Of a stretch of DNA of 64,000 nt, positions 49,501 through 60,491 are shown piece after piece. The notes under the pieces were generated by a model. The model saw nothing but the letters and a program-made list of their open reading frames with translations, had not been told where the DNA came from and did not search any database. This DNA comes from Porites lobata (lineage: Eukaryota; Cnidaria; Anthozoa; Scleractinia; Poritidae): contig CALNXK010000034.1 of NCBI GenBank assembly GCA_942486035.1, positions 840,001-904,000 on the forward strand. Direction: 5' to 3'. Position numbers and translations under genes: made by a program. How positions within the stretch are numbered: position 1 is the first letter of the stretch; every line of letters begins with the position of its first letter.

Positions 49501-51618
49501 GGCAATACTTTAGAATTTACGAAAAAAGGCCGGAATAGCATGATCTTATCTGTTTGCAGAATATATCAAGCGTAGTGCACGTTTTTGAAGGATAAGTATT
49601 TTGTCGAGGTGTTGTACAGGCGTTTCGCCAAGAGATAAGACCATAGGTTAAGTAAAATGTTATCAGCGCATTGTAAATGTTCACAAGAACAGAAGAAGGT
49701 ACAAAGTGTCTACACTTAGATAGCGTGCCAATCGCTTTACTTATCTTGATGGCAACTGTGACAAAATGTGTTCTCCAGGAAAGATTCTCATCTATTAAGA
49801 CTCCTAGATATTTTGTGCAATCTTTTCGTTCAAGATTTCCATTTTTATTGGTTTCATTATCATAAACAGAAATTCGAGGGGGATTATTATTACTTTTTTT
49901 TATAGGACCGAAGAACGATATAGTTAGATATTTTAGCATTTAATGTTAACTTATTTGTAGTGAGCCAATCGTATAATTCTTGTAATTCAATATTTACTGT
50001 CAATTCAATGCATTTCAAGTTTTTGTTAGCGTAAAGGATATTAGTATCATCAGCAAAAAGAAAGAAATTAAATTTTTCAGAGCAAAAATGAACATCATTT
50101 ATGTAAAGTATCACAAAAACCGAATCTAATAATTGTTTCATTATACATTGTTTTGAAATAAATAACGACAAACTCAGCACCCTCGCACGGAACCGCTTTG
50201 ACATTGCTCTTGAAAATCATGCATTGCGCGCGCAACCTACAGATTAGTCAGTTATCTGCTAGCAGATAACTATCTAATCCGTAGGTTGCGCTGATTTCCA
50301 AATTAACTGTAGGATCTTAGCCAACGAAAAGATAGATAGTGAATACAATGTGTAATAAACAAAGTAATGTGCTGCACGTGTAAAGTTTTGTTGCTTTGCC
50401 TAATAAATCTTGTTACTCCTTTAATGTTTTCGTTACCGTCGCCTTCGTGGCATGGAGGAAGGAAGATCACAGCGCCAAGAAGATCCTAGAAGTCGGAAAA
50501 ACTTTTTTCTCGGTTTAAATGCAGAAATTTTGGTCTGTGTAGTTGAGCAGGAATTATAGATGGCGGGCGAAGATAACAAACATGCAATTTATTAATACTA
50601 TATACCATCCTAACTAAGAGAGATGTTCTCTTGATCCTAACCTGTTCCCAAAACTGCTTTGATTTTTTGTGCAGGTATAACGAAGAGCCTGACTACCCTT
50701 ACAACAACCCACCAACTACAGAAGAAGAGTTTTATGTAACCCCGCAGTTTGGTCACTTCACACAGGTTTGTGGTTTTTCTTAATTAATTGCAGTTGTTGC
50801 TAATCTTCCCTCAATTGAAATACGTTAAAATTGGGTCTTATGATAATTATTGATTGTCGAAAAGTGGTAGCTTATTAGGTAGGAGTGATACAAGCTGCTG
50901 CATAAGCGCTAAATGGTGCAGAATGCATCTGCCAGGCTTAACGGCAATTTTGGACGCTTTGATCACATCACTCCCTCCCAATTTAGCCTCCACTGGCTGC
51001 TAACTCGCCACTTTAGAAACGAGAAGGAACCTGGGCCGAGTCAACTTTTTCAAAGGGAAAAACAGCCAATAGCTGACCGGCTCGTCCCCAGTAACGATCC
51101 CAGAAACAACTGGGGCAAGCATTTCGGCTCCAGTTCTCTTCTCGTTTGTAAAGTGGCGAATAAGACACAGAATCCAGTTTTAAAATCTTACTCGTTACCT
51201 ATAAAGCCTTAAATGGACTTGGTCCTGCATCTATACTGAACAAAACAGTTAAAACAAAATACTAAATCTCTCTGGAGTCTCCTGATGACAACCTCTTACT
51301 TCAGCATCCCAATATTACACTGATATAAGAACTCTCGCTACTCTTGGTGATCGACCGTTCAGTTACCGTCGTGGCACCAAAAATATGGGACGATCTACCA
51401 GGGGTATCTGCAATGCCATAAATGTTGTCGCCTTTATGATGCTTTGTTTGTTTTTTTCTTTGCTATAGATTGTTTGGAAGGGTACTCATCAGGTTGGTGC
51501 GGCTCTTGCAACAAAGAATTTAGGGAACGGTTACATTAAAACTGTCATAGTGGCCCGTTATTCCCCGCGAGGAAATATCCTGGGACAATTTCCTGATAAC
51601 GTGTTACCTGAGCAGTGA
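43598..51618 (+). CDS. Secreted ShK-CAP protein (GAPR-1-type CAP domain), copy 1, complete
   Basis: Seen: seven coding exons, 43598-43724, 44762-44896, 45160-45183, 48244-48463, 50675-50765 and 51469-51618 (six listed carry all codons; a 5' UTR exon border AG lies at 43578-43579), give 248 residues. Order: signal peptide (residues 1 to about 21), short propeptide ending in Lys-Arg at 41-42, ShK domain at about 44-87 with six cysteines in the usual spacing, a Pro linker (PPTQPPE), and the CAP domain from about 98. CAP marks are AHNAKRALHG, the GENLFWG block and the signature GHFTQIVWKGT; the end, VARYSPRGNILGQFPDNV, is of the GLIPR2/GAPR-1 kind. Known: CAP proteins are secreted and can bind sterols or lipids; ShK domains occur in potassium-channel-blocking peptides but also in many enzymes and matrix proteins, so toxicity does not follow. 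A same-strand paralogue starts 8.9 kb after its stop. Confidence 0.88.
43829..44010 (-). mobile_element. tRNA-derived SINE, copy 2
   Basis: Minus strand, in intron 1 of ShK-CAP copy 1. Head: ggatggcgcagtggtgag (box A) and ggttcgaatcc (box B, at 43944-43954 on the plus strand), spaced as in a tRNA gene; then the same body as copy 1 and a tail rich in A on the sense strand. The intact promoter boxes mark this as the better-preserved copy. Confidence 0.75.
44441..44643. mobile_element. TA-flanked palindromic element, CAGTCGAC ends
   Basis: Left cagtcgacttccgctaactc and right gagtctcgactg are inverted with TA on both sides; long inner arms (aaattttaccctcgttaactc and gagttaacgagggtaaaat) pair. 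Intron 1 of ShK-CAP copy 1. Confidence 0.65.
45875..46875. mobile_element. Full-length ~1 kb element with long terminal inverted repeats
   Basis: Left aaggtggctcgatagggttt and right cctatcgagccacctt are inverted, and pairing goes on for several hundred bases (gtcaatacgtcccaagtttgag against its complement; ccaccacaggtgtattag; gtcatagtaacgaaatgac). No coding frame. In an intron of ShK-CAP copy 1. Confidence 0.7.
47109..47370. mobile_element. MITE with 29-base inverted ends
   Basis: atgcaatagaacgttttcac continues to gacgtca on the left, and its complement ends at 47370 on the right. A ctttcttt tract fills the centre. CAP-gene intron. Confidence 0.65.
47672..47722. repeat. Short perfect hairpin
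   Basis: ttggccgccatgttggagggca pairs, with one mismatch, with tgccctccaacatggcgaccaa around a short loop. Confidence 0.6.
48809..49028. mobile_element. Palindromic MITE, copy 2 of the 43001-43211 family
   Basis: Same plan with gggtagattttcactgtcgcc on the left and gtgacagctggaaatccacc on the right. It lies just before the LINE in the CAP intron. Confidence 0.65.
49165..50130 (-). mobile_element. 5'-truncated LINE, reverse transcriptase fragment with frameshifts
   Basis: Minus strand, inside the CAP-gene intron between exons at 48463 and 50675. Conceptual pieces show ILYINDVHF at the truncated 5' end, the catalytic FADDTNILY, LYDWLTTNKLTLN, then KYLGVLIDENLSWRTH and, near the 3' end, FSHVSAKMWNE and NISRKTFRKKLKG in another frame. 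The FADD box and the KYLGV block are standard for non-LTR retrotransposon reverse transcriptase. Frames shift at least twice, so it is dead. Jockey/CR1/L2-type clade is likely but not settled. Confidence 0.8.
50905..51430 (+). mobile_element. LINE 3'-end remnant, interrupted
   Basis: Plus strand, in the last coding intron of ShK-CAP copy 1. MVQNASARLNGNFGRFDHITP followed by LHWLL is the usual C-terminal reverse-transcriptase-region wording of CR1/L2-like LINEs. After about 170 bases of unrelated or rearranged DNA the similarity resumes (SYLPIKALNGLGP-like in a shifted frame, then PKIWDDLP). Frame is broken. Confidence 0.6.
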
Positions 51619-53084
51619 GGAGGTACTGAAAAGTAAGTTTGCTTCGTCTAGAATAATTCAAAACAAAGAAATCGAATAGTTTGAGGATTTATCTTTTTGT
51701 CCATTTTCACAGTTTGGGGACCTTAGTCAGCACTGGCTTGATACTGGTTATCGGTTATTTTTTAGTTCGTGCCGCGAATCATGCCGTTTAGTTGAGCAAT
51801 TTAAGGTCTCGATAAAAGAAAATTTTAGTACATTGCTCGATTTTTTTTATTTTTTTTTATTTTTGGCATGAGTGGGTCCTAAATTTTATTTTGGCAGAAA
51901 AAGAAAATCAGAAAGTGCTTTTTAACCCTTCTAAAATGAGCCTTTTCTGAGCTAACCAGCCAAGCGTGGACCTCGCGCTAAATCTTTAGAGCTGATTTTC
52001 TCTCACTCTATTTTAGACGCAAAAATCAAAATTCTCCGACCTCCAGTCGGGACAGGTTTTAAGCTATCGCTTTGAAACTTTCAGATATGATGGATAATGA
52101 TATAGACTCAAAAAGTGTGTAAGGAATTTTCCGATTTCCCTTTGTAACTCATTTTATGTTAGTTTCTTTGCGTAAATCGCGCTCGAGATTCGACTTTTTA
52201 GTTTGAAATGCAATAATTCCGCTAATACGAGACATATGCAAATTTCCTCACACCCTTTTTTAGGTCTTTTATCTGTCAATCAGATGCAATAAAAAGGAAG
52301 TGAATATTTAACAACGCGAAAGGGCTGGAGCTTCAGCAGTAAACTGATACCTCTGAGTTCGAGAGCAAAAAACTTAAGCGCCTTTTGAAATTCGATGAAA
52401 TAAAATCTTTTATAAGGTGATTTAGTCTTTTAGCTTTAATTTGATATATAACTTGCCTTTGTAGCGAAAATACTCGCGCGACTAGAATTTTTTTCTGTGG
52501 GAGCATCAGAAGCAAGCGCAACGATATAGAGAGGCCTTCCTCACAGTGCCTAGGAAAAGGAGGCGGTCTCTTCTCTTGAGTTTTTTTTAGGCTAGCTTGA
52601 TAATCCTTAAAATTTGATGACCTGAATCAGAAACTAGATAAATGTAATGAAAGATTAGAGAGATTAAGAATCACGTTTACGCCAAAGGGTAAACGTGAAT
52701 TTGTACCACGTGACCTAAGTTTTCCTGTTAATTGTCGTTTACTGTTTATTACTTTTACTCAAAAATAAGAAGTTTCACGCCAGTTTTATTCATAAGAATC
52801 GTTCTGGACAGTTTTTACCTGCTTATTTTCTGTTTTGAGAAATTCTCAACTTGAATCTGACGTTTGCTTTGCCGTAAACGTCACTCTAATAAGAATCACC
52901 TTTACGGCAAACGGCAAATGTTAGTGATCCAATCAGAAGAACAAGTTTTCAGTGATACTTTTCAGGCTTTGGTTTCATCAATTCTTCGGGTTCAATCATT
53001 CTTAGCTCACAAATCTTTGCTTGACACAGGAACAGTTGTCTCGAATGTATTATAATTAATAAAATTATTTTAAACTCGTCTTAT

Positions 53085-53258
53085 TTAACGAACCTCTCTA
53101 TAAGGCGGACACCTTGCTAAAACGTTACGGACATTTAGAGTTGGTCCCTGCCTTTAGCCTTACTCCTTTTAGGTGTCTCTTTATAAAGCGTTCATCTCTC
53201 TAAGACAAACACATAGTAACCGTCCCAATGGTGTCCGTCATAGATGGAGTTGAATGTA
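53085..53258. mobile_element. Degenerate palindromic element (aaggcggacacc type)
   Basis: Interior words (ctctctataaggcggacacc, ttggtccctgcctttag, ggtgtccgtcatagatgg) are the reverse of those in the 9260-9437 element, so it is an inverted, older copy of that family. Confidence 0.5.
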
Positions 53259-53304
53259 TTGACATTGGTCCTTTAAAAATAAATGTTTTTTTTATCACTT
53301 GCAG

Positions 53305-53390
53305 GTAAAACAGTTTCCAAGGCTGTCGTTGATGCATGATCACTTGCAGTGGAGGAGATTTTAAACCATAAATAAAAGAGATTCAGTAAA
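53305..53390 (+). other. Probable spliced 3' UTR exon of ShK-CAP copy 1 with polyadenylation signal
   Basis: A GTAAGT donor at 51633 lies 15 bases after the stop codon, and a TTGCAG acceptor ends at 53304. AATAAA follows at 53371-53376. The pieces fit a short non-coding last exon after a 1.7 kb intron. The splice is inferred from sequence only. Confidence 0.4.
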
Positions 53391-56300
53391 ATATCATGGT
53401 TATTTCAAAACGCTTGACGACACTATGTGATTGCATTGTGTTTATTAGGCCTTGTGAAGTTTTATTGTTTCCCTCCTGTGCATCGGTAGTCATTTCCAGC
53501 ATGTCAGCACCCAGGGGACGAGGGGGGGGGGGGGTGGAGATAAAACACCATACCCTGTCCAGCGGCACATCAGTGTAGGCCATACAAGGGAGTAACCCCC
53601 CTCCCCCCGGGATCTACACTGATCATAGACCACTAGTACTAGTACCACAATTTCTTCTTGTTTTTTTTTTTTTTTTTTGTGGGGGGGGGATCCGGCTTCC
53701 TATAAACCTTCTCACTTTATAATTGAACTCTTTTCAACGCTCTATAAATTTATTTAGTACTTTACTTATATATGGTGGTGGTGCACTTAGCATTTAGATT
53801 AAGTTCAACTGAACGACCTAACCAAACGTTAAAGGCAGACGTCTATTTTCACTGTAAGGTCGAGGAGCCACTTCTAACCCGACGCGCTGACCACTTGGCT
53901 ACCGCTCAGCCTCAGTGCATTTCAATTAGCAGACAAACATGATTACAAAAAGCGGAGTAAACCGTCAGCGATATGGACAACTACCCCTTTTATGGATGAT
54001 CGGCTTTCTCTCGGCTGCATTCGCTTCTATTGTCCGCTAGTTCCCTTGTCTACTCGTTGGAATTAGTACGTAAACGTTCCGGTAATCTTACTGAGTCTAA
54101 AGATTCAAAAATCCTACTTTTGTCTTGTATAATCTGTCATGTATACTCACAGTTAGATCTGAATTTCTTTTTGAATAATGAATCCGGAAAAAAGACGAGA
54201 GAATAAACTTATTAAAATCGCGTGCCTTCAAACGGAAGTTTTCATTTAAAGGTAAATTGAAATGAAGACACAATATTTTCCAGATAAAACTGTTTTGATC
54301 TACTCATGATCACTTAAATATGTACCACTTCGTGTGGTAACTCACCTGTTAGTTCTCTCGCTTTTGCTGCTCTTAAGACCTCAAAAAGCAAATACCAGAG
54401 TTGGCTTTCCGTTTTCCTTGCTGACCCTGACAGGCGAAGAGGAGAAATCGCCTTTGAGCAACCCCGCCGAGATTTAAGAATCGTTTTAAAAGTCTTAAAA
54501 AAATCACATCCCTAATTGAATAATTACGGCCTACATTTTACGTAAGGCACGCAACGATAAGCCACCGGTTTCAATTAAAGCATTCATAAAGGATGTTTTT
54601 CTTCTTGCCTACAAAAACCTTAAAAAAGAATAAAAGTGCCGACGCACCAGACAAAAATCGACCCGCCGCGCTTAAAGATCAATGAATATTTCTTTTAAAA
54701 CGATTAAAATATATAGATCGGAATTACATTCTGGGGAAATGATTTATGTGGTTTAGGTTGAAGTAATAAGAAACGATTCTTATGCATTCTTATTGCACAT
54801 TTTAGTAAAGCAACAAAACCGGACGACAATGAAAAGTGATGGAATAATTATACAAGCACACCGAAGTTATTATGGCACAAAGACCTGGTATGTATTGAGC
54901 ATGCGCAATTGACAGATTTGAAGAAGTAGCCATTTAGAGAGGGGCGTCAAAATATCCAAACCGCTCCTTGATATAATAGGCAAAACAAATATGTGAGTTC
55001 GGAAAGTGGTTTTTATAATCATTCTTTTCGGCAGTTTAAAGCTTCTACCAGTATCGGACGACGGCGACCAATTTGCCACATCTGTCTAGGATATTTTTCT
55101 TACTTTTTGACTTTCCGTAAAACTGCTTTGTTAAATTTTACAGAGAGAAGGTAAGCTCTAGTTGATGCTTTATTGCTAAGTTTACTGAATCCTACAACAT
55201 TTGGGCGCCGGATTTTTTAGTGTTACATAATTATATAAGGAGTGAAACTGATTTTTTCCTCATTGCGATGAATTGGAATGAAACGTCACCGTGCGACAAA
55301 TATCACATATTGATTTTATATTTTTCAATTGCCATAAAGAAAACAGCAATTATACCAAAAAACATAGACCAAAAAAAAAAAAACGTATAAATAATGATAT
55401 ATATATAAATATATTTTTTATTGGGATGAGCGTTCGCTGCTCTCAAGAAGTCAGCCTTTTGGAGTATAAGCTGAAGCAGTCTGGATATAAAAGTAATCTT
55501 TCAGAAGGTTAAGGCAGAACTGTTGCACAAATCTTTGCGTCATTTATTGCAATTATCCTTTAAATATCTTGTCTTAATTTTTCTTCCATGGGAAAAAAAA
55601 ATGTTTAATCAAGTGACACTAGATACAGGGGTAAATATGTGGTTGTTTATTTGGGAATTTAACGTGACTTGAAAATCACCTTTTTTGCCTTCCTCTTAAA
55701 AAAGAGGAGTGACAATAAATGCTTTTCTTAAATAAATTTCTATACTAGACACAAGCTGTTTAAGAAGTGGCAATTTCCCCTAGCTTTTTTCCTGTCCCTC
55801 TTTAATTTTGTGCTTTGCAATATATTATTTTTCACTAATCCATCAGTAGTCCACGAGGTATTCAGCATAAAATCGGAAATGGACTCAGCTAGGGATAGTG
55901 GTATACTCATGCTGGGAGTGTCTTAATAAAGACACTTATCGCCGTCATTGCAACTTAGATAAAGACTAAAGCTCATGCTGGCACCTCGGTCAGTTTATTT
56001 TGAATATACCTTTTGCTTTGATCCACGATTGTACTGTAAGAAAAACAAAAATAGAGTTTGGCTGTGGCACCTCCTCTATGATATCAACATGTTCATTTGA
56101 AGACTTGATAATCAAGGAAATTAAGGCTGGAGACGTTTCCATTGACATTCTCACCGCCTTCCGCGCAGGCATGATCAAGTTATTCTTAGATTCAGTTTCA
56201 TTGATCTCGAGTGACATATCAGCAAAAGCATTAAAGCAGAAATATTTGTCATAGACAGTGGTACTTCTCTCATTCTTCATCCCACTTCAGCAATTAAAAA

Positions 56301-57439
56301 TCTGTACGTTCTCGTTTTATTTATGAAATTGATTCTAAAAAGTGGCGACGAGAAACGTGTGGATCAGAACATACCGTCAAAAAATTAAATATTCATGAAT
56401 TTCGAGAGGATGTTTGAAAAATTGTATAAATCGGCTTCGCGAAAAAGTAATAATCTTAAACCTAAACAACTCCCTTAAAAACAGCTGCTGCTCATTCCAG
56501 AAGATATCCGATAACCTTGGTATGAAAACACATTATTGAAATCACGGGCCTCATCAGATGTGGTCAGTGTGAAGTTTTTATCAAAGAATCTTTTAGCTAT
56601 TGTGAAAAACGAAAGGTCATCGACAAATTTGAAAATTTGTTTGAGCTGAATTTAATTATTACGACCTGGTGTACTCGGTTTAGGCATGATAATGTAGAGG
56701 AATTGTGTAAATTTTGTGCCTCAAAACTGATCTGATCGCGGTGAATACTTTTGAATAATTGATAATACCATTAAACAGAGATTCTCAAGACGAAAGCTTT
56801 ATATGTGAAATAAGTAAGAGTGAAGTTTAAACCACTTTGTTGTAGGATCGCCATATGCCTTTTGTAGTTTTGTTTCATTTTTATTTCGTTCATTGTGATC
56901 TCGTCTTTTTCTCTTGGTTGCGATTTGTTTAGCGAACTTTGCTTATAACACGGCCCGACCGCGTTGGGTAAAGGCACACATTTTCCTTTGAGCGCTCCAA
57001 TAAAATGGCGAAAAAAAAATTACAGGAAAAAAAATCAAGTGTTAAACTGTGAAGTTGGTGGCTGGAAAGAACTTTGAATAATTTATAAGAGAAAACATTA
57101 GTCATCAGCAGTCTGATATTGAACACTTATCTCCGGGCGAATCCTATTACTCGGTAAGATCTCCTGTCATACGTATGTGGGAATTGGGCAATTTGTATCG
57201 GTTTTTCTTAAATTAAATTGCATTAATTTTGTCTTTTTGAGGCATTTTCACTTTTGAATTTTCTAACATGACCGATAATGGTCACGCACCGGCTCATCCT
57301 CCTACTAGAGAGAAAAAATGTCTACCTGGTAAAAGGTAACCTGTGATACATATAAAGGGATAATAGGGAGAGGGCATGATCCCAGGCTAGGTAAAAGGTG
57401 ATTTCTGAACGAGCAGATACTGGTGTTAATTACGGCATT

Positions 57440-57690
57440 TATACTACTACATGAGAAATTTCTGCAAGTTGATTGGCTTAAAGCAGTGGTATTTAAGATT
57501 AATTTGAAATACCTACATGTGAAAATTGCAACCTGATATTTGGCATAAATACCACTCTTGATATTTCAAAATTGTCTTAAATTTCACTCGCCTAACAGCT
57601 CGTGAAGTTACGTATAACAATTTTGAAATATCACTCGTGGTATTTATGCCAAATATCGCTACAAATCATGCTATTACCTATATTACTAAA
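57440..57690. repeat. Inverted copy of the 13225-13498 repeat
   Basis: Reads ctactacatgagaaatttctgc, agcagtggtattt, ccaaatatcgctacaaatcatg: the reverse complement of the 13.2 kb copy. Confidence 0.55.
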
Positions 57691-60491
57691 AATTCCTTGT
57701 AAACGGTTCAGCTCCCTATGAAATGGGTTCGGTTAGAGATGTAGGCAAAAAAAATTGATAATAAAGAAATAGATTGATGCAATAAAAAAATAGTAAACAG
57801 ATCTTTTCGTGCCGTCTTCGTTTTACAATTATTTTGGATAACCGGCAGCAATATAAATAAGCGGGTCATAAAATGACTCATAAGTGTAAAATCAAAACAA
57901 AATTGAAGCTAATTATTTAGCAACTGAGGCTTAACCTTTCATGTTATAATGATAAAACTCAACTTTCATCTTACTTGACTTAACAAATAATATTGCAGTT
58001 ACAAGACATGCCCTAAAAGGTAAGTTATAACTCATACGGACAATGTAAATAGAGTTTGTAACGCTGTAAACAGTCTGTAAATTTTAACACATGCATTTTG
58101 TACGAAAGATTGCATACAAAAAATCTTTGTTAATTGGAAGTAAAATTTACAGAGATTTTATGCGGCAAAAAAACAACTTGTGTACACTTGAAAGCTTTTA
58201 TTTTCAAGCCGGCATGGAATACCTGTTTTCAGTCCAAAGGGCGAACTGCCTTGAGAATTTTCTGATCACCATACAGGCATTAACAAACCACATTTTCCAT
58301 TTTAATAAGACGTGGTTTTGTTTATAAGAGAGATTTTCAGTTTTATTGATGTTATCATACCAACTAGGTAATAAGAAAACATCAATTGCAGAGGTTATCC
58401 AGTTGGTCTGTTAAATTAGTTTCAATCTCAGTTAAGTAAAAAACGTCAAGGCAATGTTGTATTTTTCAGTAACCACTATTTCACTTCATCTGTATCTCCT
58501 TAGTGTATCTTATTCCAATTTTTTTTATAAACTTATCAATGTTCATTTTGACAAGTTCACTGACGAGATTAACACTCTCAAATACATTTAGATAAACTAG
58601 ATATAATCCCAATGGATTGAGTTCATATTAGAATTGGCTAATTCAAACCGATATAAGTGTTAGCAATGCCAGTTCATCCTCGGCTAGTTTATGTGGCCGA
58701 GATGACAAAATCATTTGTATGTTTGGGCATATTTATGGTATGCATGGGACTGTGGAAGCGCATGGGGCAGTGGTTTTGAATATCTCCAGGTGGAGTCTTC
58801 ACCTCCCTTGATCCAAGGAAATACCTTATCAGAAAGTATAACTGATTCCCAATTTGGAAATAATAAATTCCACACAGTTTGTCACGATCACATCCTTAAA
58901 AATTGTCTGCAGAGACCAAATTCTTATAGAAGGTCAGTTGAAACTAGAATGACTTAATTATAAAATTTCTACCTTTTAGTAAACGAGCAACCCAGAATGA
59001 ATAAAAGATTATTTCTCGAAGCGTCTATAATTTAATTGACCTCTGTGGCTTTCTTTCGCCAAAACGGAGCAAAGGTGGTCACCATCATCAACCTTATTAT
59101 CACTTTTAATTTGCTGAATATGAATATTATATTCGTACAGAAACTGGCCAGAAGCTTTTGTGGTTGATAATTGAGCGAACACATCTACGGAACAATCTTA
59201 CAACCATATTTATATTACAGATTTTATTCGGTATCAATGACCGCATTCCAAAATCCGAAATGCTTTGGGTTTATCTAGTTTATAAACGTGGAATTCTGTA
59301 ACAAGCAGTAAGAATATTGGTGTCAGATTCCTTCCTCTTTGCCTTTCTTATTCACCCAAGAGTTCCAACTTAAACAAATAAGACACTTATTTGATATTGC
59401 CAGTTGTTACCTACTACATATAATTACACTCGTCTGATAAAGAAATTAATAATAATAGCATGCTCAAGTGTAATGACACCTTGTAAATTAATGGCTCGTT
59501 CAGAAGGCGTAGTGTATTTTGATAGCTAGGGTGGAGATAAACCAAAGCGATATCGTTCATTGCCACATTAATATCATGAGCTTTGTTGACACCATTAGCA
59601 GGAATAACTCATCTCAGTTGCACTTTTGGATTTAAAACTAATTACAGTAAGTGCGAGCAAAATTCACCGAGGATTGTCTAAGTTTCTTCAGCTTCTTGAC
59701 TGGTTCGTAAGCTCTTTAAGACTAAGGAATAAGGAAACTACGCTGGGGTTGCTAAAGAAAATAGATCGTTGTCTAGTCAGCATACTTTTCATTAAGATGA
59801 ATTTAAGAATAGGCACAGGTTTTAGAACAAAGGTTAACTTATCTACTTTTTCTAACGGGATTGTAGCCAAACTTTTGAGGCAAGGTCTGCAACTGCCGAA
59901 GGCGCGAGTCGCTAGTATGCTGATCTATTTTCTGGGATCCGGGAGAAACCGTTTAAGAACTGTAAAAATCACGAAATGATCCTAAAATATTATGATGAAA
60001 CTTAGAACATGGACAATTTACCTTTTTAGTTGAAGTTGGTCGAAGATTTCCCAGATATCATAACCGTCAGTTTATGGGTTTTTGTTCAGTTGCTTTGAGT
60101 TGGTTAGCTAAGCTGAGCGAAGAATGCCCTTGTAACCTTCAGTCGAAACTCTGTATATTAATATTTTTATGCACTGCTTGGCAGGCTCTTTTATTTCACA
60201 AAATTATATCACGCAAAGTTTTTTTTCTTAAAGACCTGAAGCTGTAACTGATTTGTGTAGAAGAGAGTTGTTTTTTTCGCGCAACTGAAATCGTAAAGGA
60301 TTGCTGGAATTCTACTATTGATTTGCATACCTGGTGTGGAAGTCCCTGAACAGTTTCGGAAGAAAAACCTAGATCTCTCTAATAACATTTTAACTTACCA
60401 AGAATGTAAAAAAAGTTTTTCTTTTTGTATTATAAGGACGAAGTAATATGGAAATCCCCCTGAACAGTTTCTATTTTCATTAATATTTTAG

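Larger units (their letters stand above)
51634..60491. other. Region between the two ShK-CAP genes
   Basis: Apart from the probable 3' UTR exon at 53305 no exon was supported. The stretch holds a degenerate palindromic element (53085-53258), poly-G and poly-T runs near 53520 and 53660, a copy of the repeat family found at 13.2 kb (57440-57690), and otherwise AT-rich unique sequence. Open frames at 55990-56280 and 59626-59979 are unassigned. An AG at 60490-60491 marks a 5' UTR intron end of copy 2, so its first exon and promoter lie somewhere in this region. Confidence 0.5.

Noticed and set aside
55990..56280. Overlapping frames of about 85-96 codons on both strands
   Set aside because: Neither strand gives a recognised family or a clear exon chain; kept as unassigned.
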